A stretch of 64,000 nt of DNA, from contig SSNP01000031.1 of assembly GCA_006937955.1 (NCBI GenBank), positions 2,176,287 to 2,240,286 on the forward strand, in the 5' to 3' direction. Shown in pieces: positions 46,651 through 58,686 of the stretch (positions are counted from its first letter, which is position 1; every line of letters begins with the position of its first letter). This stretch comes from Pachypanchax playfairii (lineage: Eukaryota > Chordata > Actinopteri > Cyprinodontiformes > Aplocheilidae). Below the pieces are notes generated by a model. The model worked only from the letters and a program-made list of their open reading frames with translations. It had not been told where the DNA came from and made no database searches. The position numbers and the translations under genes are program-made.

Positions 46651-49600
46651 CTGTACAACTGGCAGAGGAAATCAGTAAACTATCAATTATTATTCCTTTT
46701 AGGTTTAAAAAAGACAAATTGACATATTTGTTGGTTCTTGAAGAAGTCTCACTTCTGATTTGAGGAGTTTTAGAAGTTTAAAATAATCCGAGCTGTTTCC
46801 CAAAGAGAGCGAGCTGGCTTGGAGAGCCTCCTCCTTTCGTTCCTCCTGAGGGTCATTAAGATTTTGTTTGGACTGCTTTTAATGTGAAAAGTTTTGGTCA
46901 CATGACTGAAGATGTGAATTACTGTAAAACAGTGACAGAATTAAATTCACACATGTGTTGTAAGTTCTGAAAAAGTTTAAACTAACAAAGCCAAATAAGC
47001 AAGAATCACATTGCGACCACTTATAGGTAGATACTTAATCTTAAATTACTCTGATCAGTATCAGGGACAAAAACATATCTTCATCCAGACATCCCTACAA
47101 TTAACCTAAAAGCATGGACTTGATTAAAGCTAGGACANNNNACAAGACAAAAAAGATCCGACAAAAAACACAGGAGACCAGAAAGTATGTTTACACTTGA
47201 GGATAATTACAGATGCAATTAAAGTGGGTAACTAGTTAATAGAGGGCCGAGAGCAGGAAGAGCAAAAGACAAATGCAAAAAAAAAAAAACACCTAAGACA
47301 AGCAAAACCCCAACTCAAACGTCAAGGACCATAACAGGATGTGGTTTTCAACAGTTCACTGCAGGCCAATGCAATTTTTGGATTGGGACTTGTTCGCAGA
47401 GACTCAGATGACGCAAATATTTTGTGGGACACATGGGGGCAACATTAATAAATACTACATACTGTATATTGTGACTTGGCTGAATTGTTTTGGTTTCAAT
47501 TAACCAAATGTTGTCATCAGGAAAACATTGATTTTACTTCCTCTTGTGTCAAAAATAAAGGCATGTTGTCTAAAGCAACATGTGCAAAAAGATGTGGCTG
47601 GAAAAGGCAAATGCAGTGTTTTTCATTGACAATGTCAGAGCAAGTAACCATAACTTGAGGATATTTTTACTGAACTGTAGCTTGTTTATCATTAGATCAA
47701 ACCCAACCAGTGCTCTCAGTTTTGACACGCACAAAGTCACAGAACCCAGCAGGCCTGGAAGTGGCTGGAAAACAAGCAACACACAAACAAATTGAGCTAG
47801 ATGGATACAAATATTAACTGTAAATTAGCACATCAATATAATAGTACTGTTATTCTGACATCTTACCCTAAGTACAGATGCAGCTTAAGCCCACAGCATT
47901 ACATTTTCCCTACCATGATGCCTGTAAACGGACATTTGATTGCTTCCAAAACTGACAAAACCGAGCCTCGGAGAATAGAAAGCAATGCAAAAGTGTTAAT
48001 CACACTTTCCCTCTGGATCTATTTACAGATCTTTGCCAAAAACCTCAACTCTGTTGTGCTCATATAAACATCCACATACACAAAGGCAGAGAGTGAGAGT
48101 GGGAAGAGGCATTACAAGCCATAAACCAGGACGTAGATGGGAGCGCAGGGAGCAACTCTCATCTTATAGTTTGAACTTGATTGATACAACTATGAAACTG
48201 TTCAGACAGAAAAAGGATTGGGGAGGGGTGGAGCAGGAATCAGACAGATGGGGTGAGGGGGAGGCAAGACCACTGAGTGAAACGAGGGGGTGAGAGAAGC
48301 AGAAAATGCTCAACACGATAGATAGAACTATGAAATTACAAGGACAGAGTCAGTGAATAAGGTAAAAAGGGAGGAAGTTATGAGAAGACAGAAAAAGAAA
48401 ATAGAATCAGCAGCAATAGAGAGGCAGATTTTATTCAGTGGGCTTCTATTAAAAGTTGGATGTGCAGTGAAATTTTTTATCGGAAAAATCTTGAAATATG
48501 CTAAAAGAAAATTCCTGAAAACAGCTACACAAAAGATTTATCTAAATTTTTTCTTTAAAACACAGATAATTACCATGTTTTAAAAAAATTCCATGGTATT
48601 GGAGTAAATATATATATAAAATAAGATTGTTTCATACTCAGTGCATTGTGTATTAACCCTAACCATGAAAAATATCTGCTTTTAATTTTGATTAAAAAAA
48701 CTGAAGGTGAACGTATGTGTTTATTCAGAGTAGACCCTATAAACGGTCTATGTTGATACAAACAAAGTAAGAATGTTAAATTATAGAATCAATCAGTGAA
48801 GTTACAGACTTACGTGTTGTGGCTTTAACAAGCTATGCGTTGTTGGAAAATTACAGGCTGTTGATTAATAACACGTCCCCTTGTTTGGAGCTCTATGGTA
48901 ATTTGTGCTGCTCTGGTCATAATTAAAATGAGGTAAATGTGATTGTTGTTGAGTGCAGCTAAAGGACTTCACCCTGAGAACTGGACACTCCCACTGGTGC
49001 TATTCATAATTTGCAAATAACGATTAATTTATGAGGCTTGGTCAATGTGTTTCTTTGTGTTACCATGGTGCTGGTAATTACATATAGCAGTGCAGGAGGT
49101 GGCCATCTTTTAGTTTAAGTTTTAGTGGCAAAACACAAATAAACGTCCTTCTCACACATCACTTCTCAAATTGGGCCTGATGCGCCATCAATGTGCATCA
49201 GTATGAGGAAGTAAAGAGGTGACAAGTCACTGACATGTTTCTGAGCCAGCAGGGTAGTATGTATAAACCCTTGCACAAAACACTTATAAGCCAGGAATGA
49301 GATGCCTTCTGAGTGTGTCGTAATGTAAATTATGTAAAAATCAAGGCAGCATGGGAGGGTTAAAGCCAACCTTCTGGTTTTGCACCTATAAGCCTCAAGG
49401 GAGATAGTCACAGATCTGTAATGGCCAAAATGTGTTTGTGTGCAAGCGGGCATCGTGACCCGAGGATGTGTTGTAGTGATGACAGGAGGTTTGTACTACA
49501 GGCCGCTCATGAGATCTAGGTTGGGAGTCATCTGACATACATTTTATGCATGGTGCTTTACAAGAATACTACTTAGTTATACGCCCCACCTTTTATACTG

Positions 49601-50984
49601 TAATTCTGTAAACCCAGCCATAATGCCTTATTTTGAAGTAGAGATACAAACCGCTACAAACAATTTGGTCTGACATGAACCAATTCATTGCTAGAGACTT
49701 GGTGACTTTTGTTTGGTCTGTATGAATTACCAAAAGGAAACAGAGACATGTTTATAAGATATTTTTAAGCTAAAAAAAATGCAACAACTCTACTGAAGTT
49801 AAGTTAGTTAGATCTTTACCTTTATATCCATCTATTTTAAAATATCACAACAAACAAAACATTCTAATACACCCCTTAATGAGCTGTAACTACATCCCGT
49901 AAGGTGTTTTTTTAAAGATATACTTATTTTTAAAGTTTAGAAAACATAAGCAGATAAAAAAACAGAAAGGTAAGCTGTTTTACCGAAGACCCTCACCATC
50001 CTCTTTATCTCTACACACAGTGACAGAGAAACACATTTGAACACAACCACATCTGTACATCCAAACACACACACAGACACAACCAGGGTCATCCATCACT
50101 TTGGCGATCCCTTGTGTTGTATTGTGATTGGATGTCAGGTTGGCCTAATGTTGCGACCCGTTGGCCTATCGATTTAGCAAGTCAGCGCGGCCCCACTCAG
50201 TGTCAGAATATTTGTTCTTCAGTATCCTATCAGGCACACATTTACTTTCACCAACAAACAGATACATACACACAACAGTAGATAAAGGTGCTATTAGCAA
50301 CACAAGGTATTTATTGGTTTCCCATTTTAGCTTCTGGGTTTTTTGTAGTTTTTTTTATTGCTGCTAATTTTATCTCCACACATTTTTCTAGATTTTTTCT
50401 TTTCATTTTAGAAAATATTAACACATACTTGCATTTGGCCTTTGTCTTCATTGGGAAACAAAAAATCTATTTATCCAATGATACTGAATGAGATGTGGGT
50501 TCCAGTTCCATCTCCAGCTCCAGTTCAGGTCAGGAAAGATGGACACCTCAGTGGGCACAGTCATTTTATTTATTTATTTATTTCAGAGTGCACTGTAAAA
50601 TCCATAAATACAATTCTTGCCGAAAAAAAGTTCATAGACTGACAAGACAAACAATCTATGGATAAAAAACCCACAAAAATTGAAAGAAAAAGAGCGCCAG
50701 AGAATCTATATTACCAGTCTCTGTGTTAGCTGGTGGCTCCTTCTCAGTTTCAGAGTTCAGGGTTGGAACCTGTTATACAATAAAGTTGTTGTTGTTTTTT
50801 TGTTTTTTACTCAAACACACTCTCACTAGATATCGGGGTTGAAAACATATTGTTCCCTCAATACAATGGTTTACTGTGCTGACTGTGTGGTTATGTGTGT
50901 ACTGTGAGAATCTAACTTTTAAAAGTGTCATCTTGTCATATTTTACCCAACATCTCATCTAAAACCTATATGTGTTCTAGTCCA
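46651..50984. other. Intron, no gene seen; one gap
   Basis: AT-rich intronic sequence with a 4-N gap at 47138-47141. Around 48780-49080 the sequence is dense in TAATTA/ATTAAT-type homeodomain motifs and has no simple repeat. It is the best candidate conserved non-coding block of this stretch, though that is a guess. (TTTA)n occurs near 50566-50583. No previous CSMD exon was recognised. Confidence 0.4.
47138..47141. other. Assembly gap (4 N)
   Basis: Four N bases inside otherwise continuous intron. Confidence 0.99.
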
Positions 50985-51365
50985 TCTTCCTTTCTCCACT
51001 TATCCTTCCATCCAACTTCTACTGCTTATCTGGAACCAGTTCATTGGGCAACAGCTTAAACATAGACCATCTCCCACACTACCCCCTACAGTTCATCCAG
51101 AAGAATAAAGAGAAGCCAAACTTCCTACCCTATCCCTGAAGTCCAGTGTCTGTGGAAGCTCATTTCATTTTTTGTCATTTTCTACAGCTCAAGACCATAC
51201 GTGGGCTTGTGTAGTGTCTACAGTGATGTGGACTGCCCACTTCATATTATTCTCACTGTTGAAAAAGACCCTTAGATACTTGAACTCCTTTACCTGGAAA
51301 ACTGCCTTATTCCCAACCAGGAGTTGGAAAACCACCTCTTTCTAGTTGAGGAGCATCCCACTTAA
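50985..51365 (-). mobile_element. LINE relic, 3' region
   Basis: Read on the minus strand this is a decayed copy of the same LINE as at 21282 and 58687. In plus-strand order it shows ttatccttccatccaacttc and ctgcttatctggaac (3' tail side), then agctcaagaccatacgtggg, then agatacttgaactcctttacctgg and ctagttgaggagcat. These correspond to the 3' UTR, the YGHE-like and the KYLGV-like parts of the family in reverse. Confidence 0.6.
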
Positions 51366-52564
51366 TCTCCACTCAACACGTCACCTTATTTCCTTATTCT
51401 TTCTCTGTCTAGTTTACTGTGAATATTATGCTGTTTGATTACACTGGTTTATTCAGTACCCAGCAGTGGTACCTCACTTTTTTCCATGGTTTACTACTGT
51501 TTGCCCTCTTTCATTTACTCACACCACATCCTAAACTAATTTCTCCCTATCCATCTATTTATCTCCGCCTTTCTTTCCCTCTTTAAGTCTCTCCCCAGTT
51601 TACCATAACCATGATTCCAGTCTCAGTTGCTTCATTACAAGCTGCTGCTTTTATGGGCCATCTGTAGTACTATCTGCATTTGTCACTTCCACGCCAGCGC
51701 AAAAAGGCCACACAAAGGCTTACAGCAGAGGAGACACTACTAGCTGTTCTTTCTATCCCACATCCTCTCCCACATAATCATTTACCTTTTATTTCTCCCA
51801 AGATATGCAATTAAAGGAGAGTCTGGGTTCAAGAAGCATGAGAAGTAGAGAGGAAGAAGTTAAATCAGAGAATAAACTGAACAGTGATTAGAAAATTGAG
51901 AAGTAAAGCTCCTGAAAAAAGTTAGATTGCTGCCTTGATTTTAGAGATTTTAGTAAGACAGATGATGTGGCAGACTAGAGGAATGAAGAGGGGGAGTGAA
52001 GGACAGTGAAGACACCGATGGAGAGCAGGACGTGAAAAAAAAGAAGGAGTGGCAAATGAACGAGAAGGATGATTCATTGAGTGTTGAGGTTTTACACCTC
52101 AGTCAGCAGTACATTTTATAAAAGATGAACCAAATTTTATACATGAACACAATAGGTGCTGCAATGCTTGAATACACAGCAAAAATCTGTGCAAGAAACC
52201 ATCTATATAAATTTACTGCAACTGAAGTGACATATACCATAAAAATGGAAGACTTTTAGGGGCCTGGATTAAACAGGTCTGGTGTCTGTAACAAACAATC
52301 TAACTATAAAAGCTTTGCCCTTCTGTCAACTCACCTTTCAGTTTGATCTCTTCAAGGCTTTAACCAACTCTTTTTATAGACTAGAGGGTACACATGGGTC
52401 TTTTTTGTTGAGAAAGTTATTTACTTTCATTTTACTGTCCCTCATTTCCTGTTTAGACCCCTTAACAATTAATGACAACCCTGCCATAATGTAAAAAGCC
52501 TACCCAAATTTTGAAAATTTTTGCAGAGTCATGGAAAGGTCTTTAGATTAGGAATGTATAGGCC
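51366..52564. other. Intron, no gene seen
   Basis: Mixed AT-rich and C/T-rich intron (51530-51610 is pyrimidine-rich). No open frame with recognisable motifs. Confidence 0.45.
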
Positions 52565-52683
52565 CTGTCCCAATACCCACACTGCACCCTACGGTCTTCC
52601 ACGAAGTGCACTTAGCAGAAGGGCACATAAGGGTTCGAAGTGCGTAGTGAACAAGTGTGCACATATTAGCAGTATTGGGACAG
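52565..52683. mobile_element. Candidate miniature inverted-repeat element
   Basis: CTGTCCCAATAC at 52565-52576 is perfectly repeated in inverse at 52672-52683 (GTATTGGGACAG). Between them lie facing gcactt/aagtgc-type motifs. TGTCCCAAT ends are common in fish miniature transposons. I see no clear target duplication, so the boundaries may be wider. Confidence 0.55.
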
Positions 52684-52961
52684 CTAGCACTACGTGCCAC
52701 AGTGTTCTTTCTCCAAAATGGCAGTACCGGTCACTGTTTGCGCTATTTTCACACTAGAAATGATTTTAAAACTCCAACAAACATTTATTTTGAAGAGAAT
52801 GAAGCGCAGGAACCAAATGAGGTGTATAAGACAGAATAAGTGATTAAACTGTTAGTATATCATGTCCAAAAATACACGTCAGTACCATTATTAATTCATT
52901 ATATTTTTTATCAGATATGTGACACATCTTTCCAACAGAGAATCAATCGATTGTAATTATA

Positions 52962-53205
52962 CAGGGTGGGCCATTTATATGGATACACCTTAATAAAATT
53001 GGAATGGTTGGTGATATTAACGTCCTGTTTGTGGCACATTAGTATATGTGAGGGGGCAAACTTTTCAAGATGGGTGGTGACCATGGTGGCCATTTTGAAG
53101 TCGGCCATCTTGGATCCAACTTTTGTTTTTTTCAATAGGAAGAGGGTCATGTGACACATCAAACTTATTGGCAAATTCTTAAGAAAAACAATGGTGTGCT
53201 TGGTG
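52962..53205 (+). mobile_element. Truncated mariner-type transposon end
   Basis: After a TA at 52960-52961 the sequence begins CAGGGTGGGCCATTTATATG and continues gatacaccttaataaaattg, aacgtcctgtttgtggcaca, gtggtgaccatggtggccat, aagtcggccatcttggatcc and aacaatggtgtgcttgg. This is the well-known inverted-repeat end of a fish mariner-like element. It stops about 240 bp in. No transposase part or second end follows, so this is a one-ended fragment. Confidence 0.75.
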
Positions 53206-55171
53206 GCAGCTTGCCAATTAATCACCCACACTGGTAACAATTACTCAACCAGAATGTGAAGCAGGACTGGTTACCTAAAAGTCAATGATCTATCTCACAG
53301 TAGCATTGTGCTAGTGTGGAGTAATCTACTAGCATGTAAATGTATCACAATATGGTCCACCAAAGTTGTGCCAGGGTCCAAATGAAGCATGGTGATTATG
53401 GGTAGGGGCAACTTGGGTAGAAGTTCTTAGAGTGCAGCCGAGTTATGAGTGTCTTCTTCGATTAAGAGCTTCAAGTTTATTTTGTCCATCTCACTCAACT
53501 GTGACACATCACTGTATTTATAGCATAGCTAATCACATTTTTCCATGCACCCCCTAACCCCCAAAAAAGGATTGCTGAACTGTCAAGCAACTGTCACACA
53601 AGGATTTAAGTTACTTCAACAAATTTTAACAATGACAATTCATTAATAATGCAGAAGATGGATAATGCTGATACGTTCTACAGAACTGTGCTTTTCCTAT
53701 TTCAAAAAGATTAATGGTAGAATGAGAAATCCACCATTAGGAATAACGGCATCTGTCTTTGCAGTAACAGCACAACATTTTAAATGTTACTGAAATCTAT
53801 AATAAGGATCAGTGAGATGGGAGGGGTGTGAACTCCCAGTTCTGGTTACATGACACATCAAGAGATGAACTTAGATAAAGTTCAATATGAACTTCCCATG
53901 ACTTTTTAAATATGATTTCATATGGAAAAAACATGATCACATGGGTTGCATCTGAGCACATAAAAACATTACAAATTTACACAAGTTCAGAACACATGGT
54001 TCATGTTATCTTCACATGTGAAACACACATGATCCTGTGAAGTTTACATGTTCTTGTTCCATATTCACATGAAAAACATGAGTCACAATCATTTTTCTGC
54101 AAGGGAAATTAAAGCATGTCTGTCTCTGACACAAATAGACAAAAAGGACACATGGAGTTTAGAAGTGGTCATAGAGAAGCACAGATGAGGGTGTTGGTAA
54201 TGAACACTGGCTCTTCATGTACATCAAACAGGACAAGAGTAAGAGCACAAGCAAGATAATTTGAGTGATAAAACAAGCTGGCACAGTTCCAGCCTTCTCC
54301 AACCATCACCATGTGCAGTCCAGTAAGTGGAACAGCAGGAGATGAGACAACTGACTGTGTTCCAGACAGAGTCCATCTGAGTCTTCAGTCAATTCCCTGT
54401 TATGAAGCATAGGAAATGCAAAGGCAGATTTTTTTTTTTTTTTACATTTAACTATGGAAGGTAAATTCAGCAGAATACGATTGATCATTATGATTGATAG
54501 AAACTCTTCTTATCAGCCAAGATGACCTACATGATCTTTGACACCTATGCCATCTTTGTCTGTTTTTAGTTTCATGCACATGGTTGATTCTGTCAGTCTG
54601 CTTAAGTTTCAAAGGGATAGCTCTGATCGTTAAAAGTGGATTTATGTAAAAACAAAACAAAACAATGACTGATAACACTTTACAATAAGGTACACAAAAC
54701 TGCCAAATAATTAAAATATTTCCTGTTGTAAACAGTTGTTTGAATGACCAGGCTGGATTTGTATAAACTGAGTCTGGCTCTGACTAGACAACTGAGGTAA
54801 TGGCTACAAATCTGTTCTATCTAGGATTTTGTTTGTCTCAAAATGCTAATCTAAAACGTAAAATCCTTTCATGTAAACACTTATAAACTGCCATTAATTT
54901 TGCAATGCATGGTTATTCTGGCAGAAATATTATGAAGTGCTGACGAAATTGTTTCAAGCTGAGCCAAAAATGCTACCAATAGTTTGCTAGCTCTGCCTCT
55001 AATTTCTGCTGCACATAGTTACACAATTATTTTGGAAATATTCAAGTTATGCAACATTTATGGAAATATAAAGGTTTATAATTCCTACGAAATGGTGTAA
55101 ACACTTTTGAAATCAGAGTTATTTTGAGACAGCAGAAATTCACTTTGGCCTTTGTCTCACTGTGATTAGCA
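53206..55171. other. Intron, no gene seen; palindrome-rich patch
   Basis: Around 53880-54110 there is a cluster of CACATG/CATGTG and TTCACATG/CATGTGAA words, including the perfect palindrome TTCACATGTGAA (54012-54023). This is likely an old miniature element, whose ends I could not define. The rest is AT-rich intron. Confidence 0.4.
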
Positions 55172-55384
55172 CAGGGGTGTCAAACTCCAGGCCTCGAGGG
55201 CCACTATCCTGCATGTTTTAGATGTTTCCCTGTTTCAACACACCTGATTCAAATCCTCTGTATTTCAACAAGTTCTGCACAAGCCTGTTAACGACTTGTT
55301 CATTTGAATCAGGTGTGTTGAAACAGGGAAACATCTAAAACATGCAGGATAGTGGCCCTCTAGGCCTGGAGTTTGACACCCCTG
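55172..55384. mobile_element. Fold-back hAT miniature transposon
   Basis: The perfect 8-bp duplication GATTAGCA flanks the element (55164-55171 and 55385-55392). The two arms, each about 83 bp, are inverted copies differing at about one position. The left arm begins CAGGGGTGTCAAACTCCAGG, and the right arm ends with its complement. Only a loop of about 45 bases separates them, so a transcript would fold into a long hairpin. There is no coding capacity. The near-identity of the arms suggests a young insertion. Confidence 0.9.
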
Positions 55385-55724
55385 GATTAGCATTTAGCTA
55401 TTGTCACAGTGGTCAAAATTATTTCCTGTTTGTACCAACTGAGATTGTTCAAAAAGCTTGTAAAAGCACATAATCACATTTCTATAGCATGTATGTAAAA
55501 ACCAACATAAAAAGATCCAAACAATTACAGTAAAAGAATAAAAAGTTCTACTGAATGTTGTATACACAGTTTTAGGCCTGCCATTTTCTAAAAGGTAAGA
55601 CTCAAATACCTAAAATGGTGTCTTTTTGCACTCTTTTTTTAAGAATGACAGCTGTTCTCCACTTTTACTGATCACATCAGTAGAAGTATTTAAGATAATT
55701 GCCTTTAAACTCCGTCCCTTTCCA
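55385..55724. other. Intron, no gene seen
   Basis: AT-rich sequence between the hAT miniature and the retroelement relic. Nothing recognised. Confidence 0.45.
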
Positions 55725-56395
55725 GGGCCAGTCATTCACTTCACTCCAGATGCCAGTTTATGATGCTGAGAATCAGCAGGCCCAGGCCCCCACCCTTCCT
55801 TGGCACCCGGTTTCCTATGCATTTGACCTTGGTTCTCCTCCCCTTCAGGTAGTGGACACACATGGAGGGGGCTTCTTGTAGCCTTTTGAGGATTAGCCTG
55901 GCCAAACTCCAGAAGTCAAGGCTTGACCACACTGAAGAGCCTGTCACCCCCCACACTTGGATCCAAGGAGGTGACTTTGTCTCCTCAAACTTGGCAACGT
56001 TCCTTGCATTGTGTGGTTGTTTCTAAACTATGCTTGTGAACCAGTTTAAGTCTGGTCTTTCTGGACCTGAGAACAATTTCTCATGCAACACCCCACCGAT
56101 GGCTGATGCCCCAGACAACATAGCCCATCAGGGTACATGTTAAAGTGGTGATTCAGTGGGCAGGCAATACCTAATTAAGATGCCGTATGGTCACATCCCT
56201 GAAGATTATCTGGGCATATTTCAGACTCTGAACTTGCTAGGAAGATTGCATAGCTTTTTTATTCAGGGAACACCTTGGAATTCTCTGTGAGGAACTGGAG
56301 AGTGTCTCTAGGGAGATGGATGTCTTGTTTTCTTGCCCCATGACCTGGCCTTGGATAAGTGAAAGGAAGTGGAAGAATGGATGTACTAAATGCTA
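55725..56395 (+). mobile_element. Decayed non-LTR retroelement relic
   Basis: Compositionally different from its surroundings (more GC). It carries the landmark gatgccccagacaacatagccc at about 56105-56128, seen in many fish retroelement copies. Its end (ttgccccatgacctggcctt then ggataagtgaaaggaagtgg and aagaatggatg) matches the 3' tail of the LINE family found elsewhere in this window. The middle part is too decayed to translate. A 60-codon frame at 55699-55881 is accidental. Confidence 0.5.
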
Positions 56396-56919
56396 AAGTT
56401 CCAAAATACTTACAAAATTCAGAAGTTTGTAAAGCTATTAACTTGATAATGGCAGCACTATATGTGTGTTTTAATTATCATCATAACATATTGGCTGCCT
56501 AATTTGTTCCCACAGGATGAAAGCAGAAGTGTATTTGGTCATAGTTTGCAGTAATATAAAGTCAAATTTAGCAGTGTGAAGAAAAACTGCATACATGTGT
56601 TGAACAAAGAAAATCCTTTGTTTTATTGTGTTGCATGAGCCACACAGTGGACATTACACAAGAGACCCATGTTTGTGTTTTGTTGCTCACATGAACAGTT
56701 TAGTGAGTACCACAGATTTTTAACAAGAACTGGCATATGTTCAAAACAACCAGTAATGAGGACTGCTGAACTGTTGTGGAAATACCAAGAAATACGGTTG
56801 ATATTTACCAAACTCTGTATTTCTCAATAACTTTCAATGTTTAACCATAGTTCATGCAATTCATGCAATTAGCTGATTATTATGTTTAATCCATAAATTA
56901 ATATCTAATGAGTATTTGC
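56396..56919. other. Intron, no gene seen
   Basis: AT-rich intronic sequence without recognisable features. Confidence 0.45.
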
Positions 56920-57084
56920 CTAGTTAAGGTACCTTGGTTTCTAATTCCCAAGTAATTGCAGAATGAAGCAAACGATGGAACAATGGATTGGGACTTTGTC
57001 TGCAATAAAAAAGGGCATTTTCTTGGTCTTTCAGTAAAGAAGGAGCTCAGTTAAAATGGCAGAGCTCTTTATTTATTGGTTGTA
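56920..57084 (+). mobile_element. LINE relic, left part (interrupted by Tc1)
   Basis: Decayed LINE coding sequence: ttaaggtaccttggtttcta corresponds to a KYLGV..-type motif, followed by gatggaacaatggattggga and gtaaagaaggagctcagtta (VKKELS-like). The copy breaks at the TA where the Tc1 element begins and resumes at 58687. Confidence 0.6.
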
Positions 57085-57284
57085 CAGTGGGGCAAAGAAG
57101 TATTTAGTCAGCCACCAATTGTGTAAGTTCTCCCACTTAAAAAGATCAGAGAGGCCTGTAATTTTCATCATAGGTATACCTCAACTATGAGAGACAAAAT
57201 GAGGAAAGAAAATCCAGAAAATCACATTGTCTGATTTTTAAAGAATTTATTTGCAAATTATGGTGGAAAATAAGTATTTGGTCA
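57085..57284 (+). repeat. Tc1 left inverted repeat
   Basis: About 200 bp, inverted match to 58487-58686. It starts CAGTGGGGCAAAGAAGTA and ends at GTATTTGGTCA. The mismatches seen are single bases within A-rich runs. Confidence 0.92.
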
Positions 57285-57300
57285 ATAACAAAAGTTAATC

Positions 57301-58323
57301 TCAATACTTTGTTATATAGCCTTTGTTGGCAATGACAGAGGTCAAACGTTTTCTGTAAGTCTTCACAAGGTTTTCACACACTGTTGCTGGTATTTTGGCC
57401 CATTCCTCCATGCAGATCTCCTCTAGAGCAGTGATGTTTTGGGGCTGACGCTGGGCAACACGGACTTTCAACTCCCTCCAGAGATTTTCTATGGGGTTGA
57501 GATCTGGAGACTGGCTAGGCCACTCCAGGACCTTGAAATGCTTCTTACGAAGCCACTCCTTCGTTGCCCGGGCGGTGTGTTTGGGATCATTGTCATGCTG
57601 AAAGACCCAGCCACGTCTCATTTTCAATGCCCTTGCTGATGGAAGGAGGTTTTCACTCAAAATCTTACGATACATGGCCCCATTCATTCTTTCCTTTACA
57701 CGGATCAGTCGTCCTGGTCCCCTTGCAGAAAAACAGCCCCAAAGCATGATGTTTCCACCCCCATGCTTTACAGTAGGTATGGTGTTCTTTGGATCCAACT
57801 CAGCATGCTTTCCCCTCCAAACACGACAAGTTGAGTTTCTACCAAAAAGTTCTATTTTGGTTTCATCTGACCATATGATGTTCTCCCAATCCTCTTCTGG
57901 ATCATCCAAATGCTCTCTAGCAAACCACAGACGGGCCTGGACGTGTCCTGGCTTCAGCAGGGGGACACGTCTGGCACTGCAGGATTTGAGTCCCTGGCAG
58001 CGTAGTGTGTTACTGATGGTAGCCTTTGTTACTTTGGTCCCAGCTCTCTGCAGGTCATTCACTAGGTCCCTCCATGTGGTTCTGGGATTTTTGCTCACCG
58101 TTCTTGTGATCATTTTGACCCCACGGGGTGAGATCTTGCGTGGAGCCCCAGATCGAGGGAGATTATCAGTGGTCTTGTATGTCTTCCATTTTCTAATAAT
58201 TGCTCCCACAGTTGATTTCTTCACACCAAGCTGATTACCTATTGCAGATTCAGTCTTCCCAGCCTGGTGAAGGTCTACAATTTTGTTTCTGGTGTCCTTT
58301 GACAGCTCTTTGGTCTTGGCCAT
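57301..58323 (-). CDS. Tc1-type transposase, DD34E, full length
   Basis: A 340-residue protein, the usual length for a Tc1 transposase. It excises and reinserts the element at TA sites by binding the inverted repeats and cutting with a three-acid metal centre in the nucleus. Residues 1-50 form the first helix-turn-helix (MAKTKELSKDTRNKIVDLH, then GVKKSTVGAIIRKW). Residues 55-115 hold a GRPR-like linker (LPRSGAPRKI) and a second helix-turn-helix. The catalytic domain shows WSDETKIELF (Asp153), FQHDNDPKHTA (Asp244) and SPDLNPIENLW (Glu279). Asp244 and Glu279 are separated by 34 residues, so DD34E is complete. GGGNIMLWGCFS precedes the second Asp. There is no stop or frameshift. The start is the first Met after the right inverted repeat. 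Promoter signals are not obvious. Whether it is expressed cannot be told from sequence. Confidence 0.95.
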   Translation of the reverse strand: MAKTKELSKDTRNKIVDLHQAGKTESAIGNQLGVKKSTVGAIIRKWKTYKTTDNLPRSGAPRKISPRGVKMITRTVSKNPRTTWRDLVNDLQRAGTKVTKATISNTLRCQGLKSCSARRVPLLKPGHVQARLWFAREHLDDPEEDWENIIWSDETKIELFGRNSTCRVWRGKHAELDPKNTIPTVKHGGGNIMLWGCFSARGPGRLIRVKERMNGAMYRKILSENLLPSARALKMRRGWVFQHDNDPKHTARATKEWLRKKHFKVLEWPSQSPDLNPIENLWRELKVRVAQRQPQNITALEEICMEEWAKIPATVCENLVKTYRKRLTSVIANKGYITKY

Positions 58324-58486
58324 AGTGGAGTTTGGAGCGTGACTGTTTGAGGTTGTGGACAGGTGTCTTTTATACTGATAACGAGTTCACACAGGTGCCA
58401 TTAATACAGGTAACGAGTGGAGGACCGAGGAGCCTCTTAAAGAAGTTACAGTTCTGTGAAAGCCAGAAATCTTACTTGTTTGTAGG

Positions 58487-58686
58487 TGACCAAATACTTA
58501 TTTTCCACCATAATTTGCAAATAAATTCTTTAAAAATCAGACAATGTGATTTTCTGGATTTTTTTTCCTCATTTTGTCTCTCATAGTTGAGGTATACCTA
58601 TGATGAAAATTACAGGCCTCTCTGATCTTTTTAAGTGGGAGAACTTACACAATTGGTGGCTGACTAAATACTTTTTTGCCCCACTG
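58487..58686 (-). repeat. Tc1 right inverted repeat
   Basis: Inverted partner of 57085-57284, ending ..TTGCCCCACTG before the TA duplication. Confidence 0.92.

Larger units (their letters stand above)
57085..58686 (-). mobile_element. Intact-looking Tc1-like transposon
   Basis: A 1602-bp element between duplicated TA dinucleotides (57083-57084 and 58687-58688). Its inverted repeats of about 200 bp (57085-57284 and 58487-58686) begin CAGTGGGGCAAA and differ at only about two positions in my comparison. The transposase gene is open over its full length on the minus strand. High repeat identity plus an intact gene imply a recent insertion and a possibly active copy. It disrupted an older LINE. 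Confidence 0.93.

Noticed and set aside
57674..58234. 186-codon frame opposite the Tc1 transposase
   Set aside because: Antisense shadow of a real gene, and no independent motif.
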